From: a virus
Virus record (IMG/VR): IMGVR_UViG_3300035181_000471
Location: 1 to 64,000 of that record
DNA: 64,000 nt
Direction: 5' to 3' (one strand)
The position numbers were made by a program, and so were the translations under genes. Position 1 is the stretch's first letter. Every line of letters starts with the position of its first letter. This document shows positions 58,741 to 64,000 of the stretch, one piece after another. Under the pieces are notes generated by a model, which had not been told where the DNA came from, searched no databases, and was given only the letters and a program-made list of their open reading frames with translations.

Positions 58741-58825
58741 GTGATCCCAAGGGGAGTCGAACCCCTACAGTCGAGGACGCCTGGGTAAGAGCCAGGGGTG
58801 GTAGCCAGTTGCCACTATTGGGACC
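58741..58825 (-). tRNA. tRNA with Lys anticodon CTT and long variable arm
   Basis: Stem CCTGG/CCAGG, loop CTCTTAC; variable region with a GTC/GAC stem; 3' end ACCG, not ACCA. Second CTT tRNA in the array. Confidence 0.75.
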
Positions 58826-58902
58826 GTAATTTGCGGCTCTAGGAACCCATCTTCCTAAATTTGATCCTGTCATGCAGGAACCGCCTATTTTTAAAGTTGC
58901 CA

Positions 58903-59259
58903 CTATTTCCAGAGTTTAAAGTTGGTAATTTCATCTTCCGCATTGGAAAGAGCATCCTCAAGGGAGGAGACTTCGGTTTCAAGATGAGAGATACGGCCTT
59001 CAAGAACTGAGAGAACTATTGCAAGACGCTCGGAAACCGTTCCATTCCAAATACCTGGAGTGTCGGGGAACATCCCACAGAGGGGGAGAATCAAGTCACT
59101 GCACTTGGTAAAGTCAGCGTAGACGGCATCTACTTCGTCCAGGGCGACCATTGCTTCCTTGGTGAAGAGTAGCATCTCGTTGGACTCAGGGTCAAAACGA
59201 GTGAGATCCTTGATGTTCTCATCAAGAGCTTCTCGGATCAGTGCAAGCTTTTCGGACAT
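58903..59259 (-). CDS. Helical protein in tRNA array, 118 residues
   Basis: Start at 59259 with GGAGG 6 nt upstream; an exact bipartite promoter copy lies at 59276. Two helical regions, the C-terminal one a coiled coil (about 80-115). Ends in TAG. No family recognised. Confidence 0.7.
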   Translation of the reverse strand: MSEKLALIREALDENIKDLTRFDPESNEMLLFTKEAMVALDEVDAVYADFTKCSDLILPLCGMFPDTPGIWNGTVSERLAIVLSVLEGRISHLETEVSSLEDALSNAEDEITNFKLWK

Positions 59260-59275
59260 GAGTGCCTCCATAGTT

Positions 59276-59303
59276 ATTATACTCGGAAGCTTCGTGTTTT
59301 CTT
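59276..59303 (-). promoter_or_regulatory. Bipartite phage promoter candidate
   Basis: AGTAAGAAAA, 13 nt, AGTATAAT, 17 nt before the 118-residue gene. Upstream decamer, spacing and octamer are identical to the site at 1555. Confidence 0.62.
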
Positions 59304-59313
59304 ACTGTTTATT

Positions 59314-59387
59314 TGGTGGAGCCGGGGAGAATCGAACTCCCGATATCTGGATGCAAACCAGAGGTTATCCCTCTTAACTACGACCCC
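59314..59387 (-). tRNA. tRNA-Ala(TGC), first copy
   Basis: Stem TCTGG/CCAGA, loop TTTGCAT, encoded CCA. Confidence 0.92.
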
Positions 59388-59392
59388 AAAGC

Positions 59393-59473
59393 TAGACACA
59401 TTGTTGGCATTCTTTGAAGAGGAACACGCCAAGACTCTTGTTCAGGGGTTATGGGTTGCTGTTGATGTGTCTA
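59393..59473 (-). ncRNA. Structured spacer RNA with ACAGCAAC
   Basis: Perfect 9-bp closing helix TAGACACAT/ATGTGTCTA, with ACAGCAACC just inside the 5' strand and an inner TTGGC/GCCAA hairpin. The same motif after the 5' strand of a closing helix occurs at 61619 and 63841. Confidence 0.5.
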
Positions 59474-59499
59474 AGGGCTTAAGCACTACACTTAGGCTT

Positions 59500-59573
59500 T
59501 GGAGCGGGTTACGAGATTCGAACTCGTTTCGACAGCTTGGAAGGCTGAGGCACAACCCATATACCAAACCCGC
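59500..59573 (-). tRNA. tRNA-Gly(TCC), first copy
   Basis: Acceptor GCGGGTT/AACCCGC, loop CTTCCAA, encoded CCA. Confidence 0.92.
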
Positions 59574-59583
59574 TTAGGCTACT

Positions 59584-60282
59584 TCACTTCTTAATACTCA
59601 ACTTATCAAGCTCTCGATGAAGAGCTTTCAACTTTTTTGCGACTGCTGGAGCTTCCTCTTCCATAGTGTGTTCATGCCACTCTTGGCTAGGACTACTGTG
59701 TGAGTTAGTATTAAGATCCCACCACTTCTCAAGCTCGTCGATTTTAGCTTTAATTTTTTCGATCTTGTCTTTTCGAACCTCAGGGAATTCTTGGAAGGTG
59801 ATGGCGTAATCGTCCTTGTCACCCACATAGGTTCTTCCAAAGTTTACCCAGTTCTCAACATTTCTGAGTTCTTTGTAGTGTTGACCCCAGATGTAGTCTA
59901 CACCCAGCTTCTCAGGGATGGATCTTAGTTGTCTTCCTGCTCCGTAAGCACGGTATTCAGGTAGAACAAAGATTGCAACACCTTTGATACCAGTCTTGTT
60001 TTCCAAGCCGTGGACGCCTAGCTCAACTAAATCAGAGGCGGGTTTCTTCTCTTTCTTCAAGAAGTAGCCACCAATAATCTGTCCATCAGCAAGCGCAACA
60101 TAACAATTACTGAAGTTATTGCCCATTTCTTCTTTGATTTCAGTCTTTACATCCTCTTCTGATAGCCCTAAGGACTCTTTAAAGGACTTAAAACAGACAT
60201 TTAAAGCTTCAGCTACTTCGCTACGCTTCATCTTTCTGATCTGGATATCAAAGGCTGTCTTGGTGAGTAAGGTGGAAATCAT
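59584..60282 (-). CDS. GNAT-family acetyltransferase-like protein, 232 residues
   Basis: Start at 60282, since a longer frame would run through a tRNA. Motif A of the GNAT fold is visible as VAIFVLPEYRAYGAGRQL (about 105-122), where the G-A-G turn binds acetyl-CoA. The C-terminal 60 residues are charged coiled coil. In a tRNA array an aminoacyl-tRNA or ribosomal target is conceivable, as for toxin GNATs, but no partner is seen. Confidence 0.7.
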   Translation of the reverse strand: MISTLLTKTAFDIQIRKMKRSEVAEALNVCFKSFKESLGLSEEDVKTEIKEEMGNNFSNCYVALADGQIIGGYFLKKEKKPASDLVELGVHGLENKTGIKGVAIFVLPEYRAYGAGRQLRSIPEKLGVDYIWGQHYKELRNVENWVNFGRTYVGDKDDYAITFQEFPEVRKDKIEKIKAKIDELEKWWDLNTNSHSSPSQEWHEHTMEEEAPAVAKKLKALHRELDKLSIKK

Positions 60283-60319
60283 TGTGTTCTCTCTATTGAG
60301 AAATAGAAAGTTAAAAGAT

Positions 60320-60396
60320 TGGTAGTCCCAACGGGATTCGAACCCGTGATAGCCACATTGAAAGTGTGGTGCCTTAAGCCGCTTGGCTATGAGACT
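60320..60396 (-). tRNA. tRNA-Glu(TTC)
   Basis: Stem CCACA/TGTGG, loop CTTTCAA, encoded CCA. Confidence 0.9.
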
Positions 60397-60403
60397 ACGA
60401 ATT

Positions 60404-60507
60404 TGATCATCTGGATGGAGTCGAACCATCGGCCACCCGGAGTCCCCTGCAATTTGGTCCTTAACCGTGAGAGGTGGTGCGCTCTGACCGCTGAGCTACA
60501 AATGATT
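60404..60507 (-). tRNA. tRNA-like gene with insertion in the anticodon region
   Basis: Acceptor TCATTTG/CAGATGA, a classic D arm (GCTC/GAGC) and T arm GATGG-TTCGACT-CCATC are intact, but 49 nt replace the usual anticodon arm plus variable loop. CCACC/GGTGG can enclose most of it. 3' end CAA, no encoded CCA. Anticodon unresolved. Confidence 0.5.
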
Positions 60508-60508
60508 G

Positions 60509-60586
60509 GTGTCCGTGGTCGGATTCGAACCGACAGTCACGACCTTCTGAGGATCGTTGCGTTGCCAGAGATTAGCATACACGGAC
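60509..60586 (-). tRNA. Class I tRNA with Leu anticodon CAG
   Basis: Stem CGATC/GGTCG, loop CTCAGAA, encoded CCA. The variable loop is only 5 nt, whereas bacterial Leu tRNAs have long arms. Confidence 0.75.
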
Positions 60587-60591
60587 ATGAT

Positions 60592-60665
60592 TGGCGAGAG
60601 TGCCAGGGGTCAAACCGGGGCCAAAGATTTTGGAGACCTTCATGCTATCGTAACACCTCACTCCC
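60592..60665 (-). tRNA. tRNA-Trp(CCA), second copy, divergent T arm
   Basis: Acceptor GGGAGTG/CACTCTC, loop CTCCAAA, G discriminator, CCA. T loop TTTGACC is non-standard with a stem mismatch. Confidence 0.65.
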
Positions 60666-60676
60666 ATGAGTAAATT

Positions 60677-60740
60677 TTGCAGAGTTATTGGCATATCTGC
60701 AACCTCCTTATGCAAAACCTACTGCGATCCCTACTGGGAT
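60677..60740 (-). ncRNA. Spacer with two perfect hairpins
   Basis: TTGCAGA/TCTGCAA (7 bp) and ATCCC/GGGAT (5 bp) between tRNA-Pro and the second tRNA-Trp. No gene seen. Confidence 0.35.
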
Positions 60741-60754
60741 TCTAGGTGGAGTAT

Positions 60755-60831
60755 TGGTCGGCCACAAGTGATTCGAACACTTGACCCCTTGCTCCCGAAG
60801 CAAGTGCGCTACCAGACTGCGCCAGTGGCCG
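60755..60831 (-). tRNA. tRNA-Pro(CGG)
   Basis: Stem CTTGC/GCAAG, loop TTCGGGA, encoded CCA. Confidence 0.93.
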
Positions 60832-60841
60832 TTAATTTTAT

Positions 60842-60928
60842 TGGTCGGTGTGACAGGAATCGAACCTGCGTTTGTCCCTAATGGACCTAGCACCCCAAGC
60901 TAGTGGTCAACCATTGACCCACACACCG
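60842..60928 (-). tRNA. tRNA-Pro(GGG) with long variable arm
   Basis: Stem CTAGC/GCTAG, loop TTGGGGT, encoded CCA. A 17-nt variable region forms GTCC/GGAC, unusual for Pro. Confidence 0.85.
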
Positions 60929-60957
60929 AATTTCGTAACTCTGAATGAAATTTGAAT

Positions 60958-61032
60958 TGGTCGGGGTGAGAGGAATTGAACCTCCTACTACTCCCATCCA
61001 AAGAGAGGCGTCTACCGATGACTTACACCCCG
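60958..61032 (-). tRNA. tRNA-Pro(TGG)
   Basis: Loop TTTGGAT, acceptor CGGGGTG/CACCCCG, encoded CCA. Confidence 0.92.
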
Positions 61033-61144
61033 GTATTTTTAAGATGAATGGGGACTTTTTAGTCTTTGGATTAGTTTTAGACCATCCACATTCACAACAC
61101 ACTGGCCCATGTTTTTTAATGAGCAAAGTTCTTTCATAGTTCAA
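61033..61144 (-). pseudogene. Truncated HNH endonuclease remnant
   Basis: About 35 codons from 61144 read like the start of an HNH endonuclease: YERTLLIKKHG, a CxxCGW knuckle (CCECGW) and SKTNPKTKKSP, then the frame runs into tRNA-Pro without the H-N-H core. Indicates a lost mobile endonuclease gene between tRNAs. Confidence 0.55.
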
Positions 61145-61154
61145 CCTACTTTAT

Positions 61155-61229
61155 TGGTAGCCCTACCTGGGATCGAACCAGAATCTAACGATTATCGGTC
61201 GTTTGCACTAGCCATTGTGCTATAGGGCC
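61155..61229 (-). tRNA. tRNA-Ile(GAT) with C33
   Basis: Stem AACGA/TCGTT, loop CCGATAA, so position 33 is C. Encoded CCA. Confidence 0.87.
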
Positions 61230-61278
61230 AATTTGGAGGCGGTCCCTCCAGCAAAGAGGGCGCTTATCCGGCGTTGGC

Positions 61279-61354
61279 TGGTGGAGCCATCGGGAGTTCA
61301 ACCCGATCCACTAGACTGCGAAACTAGTATGCCACGCCTCAACACTTTGGCCCC
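61279..61354 (-). tRNA. tRNA-Ala(CGC)
   Basis: Acceptor GGGGCCA/TGGCTCC, loop TTCGCAG with a T-T closing mismatch, encoded CCA. The 49-base gap after it holds GGAGG and CCCTC hairpins only. Confidence 0.8.
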
Positions 61355-61356
61355 AT

Positions 61357-61432
61357 TGGAGCGTCTGACCGGACTTGAACCGGCTCCCTGAGTTTGGAAG
61401 ACTCTAGTGCTACCATTAAACACCACAGACGC
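61357..61432 (-). tRNA. tRNA-Gly(TCC), second copy
   Basis: Acceptor GCGTCTG/CAGACGC, loop CTTCCAA, encoded CCA. Confidence 0.92.
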
Positions 61433-61440
61433 ATTGAAAT

Positions 61441-61516
61441 TGGTGGATCTGACAGGGATCGAACCTGCCACCTACTGGATGCAAACCAGTCGCTCTCCCA
61501 AATGAGCTACAGACCC
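61441..61516 (-). tRNA. tRNA-Ala(TGC), second copy
   Basis: Stem ACTGG/CCAGT, loop TTTGCAT, encoded CCA. Confidence 0.92.
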
Positions 61517-61531
61517 GTGTTTGTCTCTTAT

Positions 61532-61610
61532 TGGTGCAGGTAACGGGAGTCGAACCCGCAAAAACACAGCCTTCTCAGAACTGCCGCAATACCAAATAGC
61601 GTATACCTGC
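61532..61610 (-). tRNA. Class I tRNA with Leu anticodon GAG
   Basis: Stem CAGTT/GGCTG, loop CTGAGAA, 7-nt variable loop, encoded CCA. Like the CAG tRNA it lacks the class II arm expected for Leu. Confidence 0.75.
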
Positions 61611-61618
61611 ATAGATAC

Positions 61619-61694
61619 AAGACTCTCTTTTTTCAAGGCAGGATTACCTGCGGCATCCCCATTAACAGGAGAATTTTGGTTGCTGTAAGAGTCT
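61619..61694 (-). ncRNA. Structured spacer RNA with ACAGCAAC
   Basis: Closing helix AAGACTCT/AGAGTCTT starting at the CCA end of tRNA-Phe; ACAGCAACCAAAA inside; arms TCTCC/GGGGA (loop TGTTAAT) and GCAGG/CCTGC. No T-loop. Closest relative is 63841-63898. Confidence 0.5.
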
Positions 61695-61770
61695 TGGTGC
61701 CTTAGGTTGGAGTTGAACCAACCACACAAGGATTTTCAGTCCTTTGCTCTACCACCTGAGCTACTAAGGC
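61695..61770 (-). tRNA. tRNA-Phe(GAA), first copy
   Basis: Stem AAGGA/TCCTT, loop CTGAAAA, encoded CCA. Confidence 0.93.
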
Positions 61771-61787
61771 ATGATAAAAATTTGCGA

Positions 61788-61828
61788 GTGTGACTTACAT
61801 TGACTCCCAAGGTCACACAGACTGTAAG
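61788..61828 (-). ncRNA. Spacer hairpin region
   Basis: Mutually exclusive helices GTGTGAC/GTCACAC and CTTACA/TGTAAG between the two Phe tRNAs. No gene seen. Confidence 0.3.
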
Positions 61829-61848
61829 CCTACCTTTTTTCACAAAAT

Positions 61849-61927
61849 TGGTGGAGGATACCGGAATCGAACCGATTTCTATTCCTTTTCAGGGAATCGC
61901 TGGAATGACCACACTAGCTCACCCTCC
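61849..61927 (-). tRNA. tRNA-Phe(GAA), second copy
   Basis: Stem ATTCC/GGAAT, loop CTGAAAA, encoded CCA. Sequence differs from the first Phe tRNA throughout, so not a recent duplicate. Confidence 0.87.
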
Positions 61928-61944
61928 ATGATATTTAGATGAAT

Positions 61945-62029
61945 TGGTGGAACATGATGGGAATCGAACCCATAACCTCTGCACGGCATTGCGCCCAAAC
62001 AGTGTGCTTACCAAAGCCACTTCAGCCCC
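61945..62029 (-). tRNA. Atypical tRNA, anticodon unresolved
   Basis: Good T arm (ATGGG-TTCGATT-CCCAT), A discriminator and CCA, but only five acceptor pairs and no clean anticodon stem. Cys (GCA) or Pro readings can be drawn; neither is convincing. Cys is otherwise missing from the array. Confidence 0.5.
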
Positions 62030-62035
62030 ATATAT

Positions 62036-62110
62036 TGGTGGAGCTACGGGGAGTCGAACCCCGAACTTTTGGATGCCGTCCAAATGTGTTCCCGCTAGCA
62101 CTATAGCCCC
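62036..62110 (-). tRNA. tRNA-Ala(GGC) with C33
   Basis: Stem TTTGG/CCAAA, loop ACGGCAT, so position 33 is C. Encoded CCA. Confidence 0.87.
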
Positions 62111-62117
62111 ATGATGC

Positions 62118-62191
62118 TGGCTCCAAAAAGGGGAATCGAACCCCTGTCTCTGACTTAACAGGTCAGCATCCTACCATTGGATGATTTTGGA
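62118..62191 (-). tRNA. tRNA-Asn(GTT), second copy
   Basis: Stem CTGAC/GTCAG, loop CTGTTAA, G discriminator, encoded CCA. Confidence 0.92.
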
Positions 62192-62270
62192 ATAGTAAGG
62201 TCTCTCCCTTGTCAAGCCTGGATGATTAGCGGCTTTCCCTCCGAGGTTGGGTTGGACAGTGAATCGTTTT

Positions 62271-62981
62271 TTAGATTGCCTTCACTATCTCATTCGCCTG
62301 ATTTTTACAAACCCAGGTGTCCAACTTTTTAAGGACTAATTGTCCATGATCAAATTCCCAATGACAGTTGGGGCAAAGACCAACCAGATTATCGGGGGCA
62401 TTGATTTCTTTCAGTGTAGCGGAATCTGGGAAACTCATTACTGCTTGAATATGGCAGACCTCCACATGCTTACTATACCCACAATTAAAACAAGAATCGG
62501 TCTTGTGGCAAACACTAGCTATTCTTTGAGCGTGTTTTGTTATAACAGACCTAGCTCTCTGCCAATTAGTGCCACCGGATTCAGATTTCCCAAATAACTC
62601 TAACTTTGTTACATGGTCTCTTTTCCCTTTTAGGGGGTCTTTCTCTGCTTTAATCTTAACTACTTTTTCCTTTTTAGGTCTAAGTTTGTTATTGTAAGAG
62701 GCCGCGCAAGAGGTGGAACAGAAAATCCCGCTTTTAGTCTGAGATGGGACTCTGTGAAACTGCTTGGAACAGTTAAAACAAGAGACCTCTAATCGAGTTA
62801 TGTTATGATCGTGAAAGCATCGTTGGGAGCAGAATAATTTGATTTGCCCTCGTCTTTTCGATATAATTAAGTTGGCCTTAGATTGAGTGGTCTCTTTCCC
62901 ACACTGCTCACAAACTACAGGAATGCGATCTTTGTATTTCTTGTCCTTATATTCGATCAGCAGCGTTTCTAGTTGAGTCAT
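62271..62981 (-). CDS. HNH homing-type endonuclease with zinc knuckles
   Basis: 236 residues from the ATG at 62981 with GGGAGA upstream. Three N-terminal CxxC knuckles (CEQC, CFNC and CSQRC types) precede a C-terminal HNH domain: CFNCGYSKHVEVCHI (first H), APDNLVGLCPNCH (N and H). Free-standing HNH genes of this form spread between phages and often sit near tRNAs. The short helical N-terminus resembles an intron-type DNA-binding segment. The remnant at 61033-61144 suggests repeated invasion of the array. Confidence 0.88.
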   Translation of the reverse strand: MTQLETLLIEYKDKKYKDRIPVVCEQCGKETTQSKANLIISKRRGQIKLFCSQRCFHDHNITRLEVSCFNCSKQFHRVPSQTKSGIFCSTSCAASYNNKLRPKKEKVVKIKAEKDPLKGKRDHVTKLELFGKSESGGTNWQRARSVITKHAQRIASVCHKTDSCFNCGYSKHVEVCHIQAVMSFPDSATLKEINAPDNLVGLCPNCHWEFDHGQLVLKKLDTWVCKNQANEIVKAI

Positions 62982-63020
62982 AATTTCTCCCTCTATAATC
63001 AAGAGTTAGAAAGTCGATTT

Positions 63021-63095
63021 TGGTTGCGGGAGGTGGAATCGAACCACGCTTTCACTATGAGCTTATGAGACTCTAGGCCAACCTCTGGCCCCGCT
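63021..63095 (-). tRNA. Initiator-like tRNA-Met(CAT)
   Basis: 3' end CCCGCAACCA and an unpaired first acceptor position (A1-A72) match bacterial initiator tRNA; loop CTCATAA. The three G-C pairs usual in the initiator anticodon stem are absent, and the variable loop is long. Confidence 0.72.
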
Positions 63096-63105
63096 ATAAT
63101 TTTAT

Positions 63106-63180
63106 TGGTCCTCCAGGCAGGAATTGAACCCGCACTTCATGGTTCGAAGCCATGTGTTCTATCCGTTATACTACTGGAAG
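63106..63180 (-). tRNA. tRNA-Arg(TCG)
   Basis: Stem CATGG/CCATG, loop CTTCGAA, encoded CCA. Confidence 0.92.
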
Positions 63181-63205
63181 ATAATTTCTCGGCCTTGGGG
63201 TTGTG

Positions 63206-63294
63206 GCCCCTCGCTTGCGTCTGACTCCCTGCCATCAGTCAGAACCGTGTATAGAGCCGCTAAGTCTTCCTACCTACTCCATACGGAGAGGGGC
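63206..63294 (-). ncRNA. Multi-helix structured RNA candidate
   Basis: Perfect closing helix GCCCCTC/GAGGGGC around a CTCC/GGAG tetraloop hairpin and a 7-bp TCTGACT/AGTCAGA hairpin, in the 128-base gap between tRNA-Arg and tRNA-Ser. No tRNA features; the strongest non-tRNA fold in the array. Confidence 0.5.
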
Positions 63295-63308
63295 TCTCTT
63301 GTGCGGCA

Positions 63309-63396
63309 TGGCGGAAGATACAGGAATCGAACCTGCTTGCCTTTGACAGCCCATGCTTTCCAGGCATGTGTGACGCTCCTACTTCACCGATCTTCC
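63309..63396 (-). tRNA. tRNA-Ser(GGA)
   Basis: Class II, stem CATGC/GCATG, loop CTGGAAA, G discriminator, encoded CCA. The preceding 129 bases (63397-63525) hold an AGTATAGA-N13-GAAA-like site but no gene. Confidence 0.92.
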
Positions 63397-63525
63397 ATTC
63401 TATACTAGATACTGAAAGTTTTTCAATATCGTTTGGTGGTAATTTTAGAATTATTTTTTGTAAACAACTCAGACCTTTGCTCTTATTATCGGGCGGTCCG
63501 GCGAGAACCAATCTTCGTCTTTATG

Positions 63526-63603
63526 TGGCGAGGCATAGGGGATTCGAACCCCTGATCTCTTCGTAGACAGCGAAGCGGGAACTCCGGACTTCCCCAATAC
63601 CCC
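63526..63603 (-). tRNA. tRNA-Asp(GTC), second copy
   Basis: Stem CTTCG/CGAAG, loop CTGTCTA, G discriminator, encoded CCA. Confidence 0.9.
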
Positions 63604-63611
63604 ATGATAAT

Positions 63612-63686
63612 TGGTGCCAACAAAGGGATTCGAACCCTTGACAAGAAGCTTATGAGACTTCCCCCTCACCTTTCGGGCTTGCTGGC
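63612..63686 (-). tRNA. tRNA-Met(CAT), elongator-type or Ile2
   Basis: Stem GAAGT/GCTTC, loop CTCATAA, A discriminator, encoded CCA. CAT could also be a lysidine-modified Ile tRNA. Confidence 0.88.
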
Positions 63687-63689
63687 AAA

Positions 63690-63721
63690 GTGAGAGTTTT
63701 TAACTACCCAGTGGCTCTCAC
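63690..63721 (-). ncRNA. Spacer hairpin
   Basis: 7-bp GTGAGAG/CTCTCAC hairpin with an 18-nt loop between two tRNAs. No T-run. Confidence 0.3.
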
Positions 63722-63745
63722 ACTGGTCCTGGCCGTCCAAGTCAT

Positions 63746-63832
63746 TGGTACTCCTGACAGGATTCGAACCTGCGTTGGGCTTTCGCCGCACGGTTTCGTA
63801 GACCGTTACTAATCCATCTCAGTTACAGGAGC
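63746..63832 (-). tRNA. tRNA-Arg(ACG) with long variable arm
   Basis: Stem ACGGT/ACCGT, loop CTACGAA, encoded CCA. Variable region of 16 nt with GGC-GAAA-GCC hairpin, unusual for Arg. Confidence 0.85.
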
Positions 63833-63840
63833 ATAGAATC

Positions 63841-63898
63841 AAGACTCGTCTTTTAGTTTCATCTTAAGTGAAAGGTTTTTAGTTGCTGTGAGAGTCTT
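63841..63898 (-). ncRNA. Structured spacer RNA with ACAGCAAC
   Basis: Closing helix AAGACTC/GAGTCTT starting at the CCA end of tRNA-Tyr; ACAGCAACTAAAA inside; perfect arm TTTCA/TGAAA with the 7-base loop CTTAAGA, which would read as a Leu TAA anticodon. No T arm. Confidence 0.5.
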
Positions 63899-63992
63899 TG
63901 GTGACGCATGTAGGAATCGAACCTACTCAGGGCTTACTTGTGTGCCAACGGTTTTACAGACCGCCTCCGCTCTCCTACTCGGACGATGCGCC
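63899..63992 (-). tRNA. tRNA-Tyr(GTA)
   Basis: Class II with long variable arm, as expected for bacterial Tyr; loop CTGTAAA, encoded CCA. Confidence 0.92.
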
Positions 63993-64000
63993 ATAGACGA

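Noticed and set aside
63397-63525. Promoter copy AGTATAGA-N13-GAAA and a short protein fragment before tRNA-Ser(GGA)
   Set aside because: The predicted start would fall inside the tRNA, and the reading frame has no start site, so neither is listed as a feature.
53655-63992. CRISPR array, suggested by regular spacing of repeats
   Set aside because: The regular units are tRNA T-arms read in reverse; sequences between them fold into tRNAs.
1-64000. Genome-wide recoding of TAG as an amino acid
   Set aside because: At least 13 genes end in TAG with a downstream gene or second stop close by, and no gene is interrupted by TAG mid-domain. Partial suppression remains possible.

Overview
The window reads as part of a large tailed double-stranded DNA phage genome. 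It has a terminase large subunit and a portal-type protein, a near-complete replication and recombination set (family A polymerase, primase pieces, clamp loader ATPase, RecA/UvsX-like recombinase, RuvC-like nuclease, SNF2 helicase, Mre11/Rad50-type proteins), a wall-lysis module and a very large tRNA array. No integrase, rRNA or CRISPR array is visible. Lipoprotein-like signals and a membrane-anchored lytic transglycosylase point to a diderm bacterial host, but the host cannot be named. Almost every gene is on the minus strand, packed with 1-14 base overlaps, often as TAATG or ATGA stop/start junctions. The only convincing plus-strand gene is a papain-like protease. Layout by increasing coordinate (transcription runs the other way): 34-8737 holds nucleotide metabolism (ThyX, deoxyribosyltransferase-like, Nudix), an RlaP-type nucleotidyltransferase, an Mre11-like nuclease and two hemerythrin-like proteins. 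8822-18543 is the recombination/replication block. 18549-26040 has a membrane/lipoprotein gene, a run of small unknowns and a 1562-residue protein built from three copies of one module. 26102-33238 encodes a membrane coiled-coil protein, an actin-like ATPase, a NusG-like protein, the clamp loader, the Toprim half of a primase and the C-terminal half of a Rad50-like ATPase. 33261-44950 has a large PKD/FN3 adhesin, the portal, DNA polymerase, the zinc half of the primase and a possible sigma-like protein. 44987-52698 has terminase, two lysis enzymes, a Dps-like ferritin, a glycosyltransferase, GMP reductase and a HAD phosphatase. 53655-63992 is the tRNA array, about 47 tRNA or tRNA-like genes interleaved with a few proteins (PTH2-like, RelE-2H fusion, GNAT, HNH endonuclease) and structured spacer RNAs. 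Main points for follow-up: (1) a bipartite promoter motif, GAAA then exactly 13 nt then AGTATNAT, repeated before many genes; (2) two enzymes apparently split into separately encoded halves, the Rad50-like ATPase and the DnaG-type primase; (3) a tRNA with anticodon CUA (amber suppressor) in a genome where TAG still ends at least 13 genes, with a TAG-only in-frame linker joining thyX to the next gene; (4) tRNAs with C33, or with long variable arms on unexpected isotypes, and non-tRNA structured RNAs sharing ACAGCAAC between tRNAs; (5) a RelE-like/2H phosphoesterase fusion; (6) phage-borne NusG-like, actin-like, Dps and hemerythrin genes. All family names come from motifs read by eye; no database search was run.
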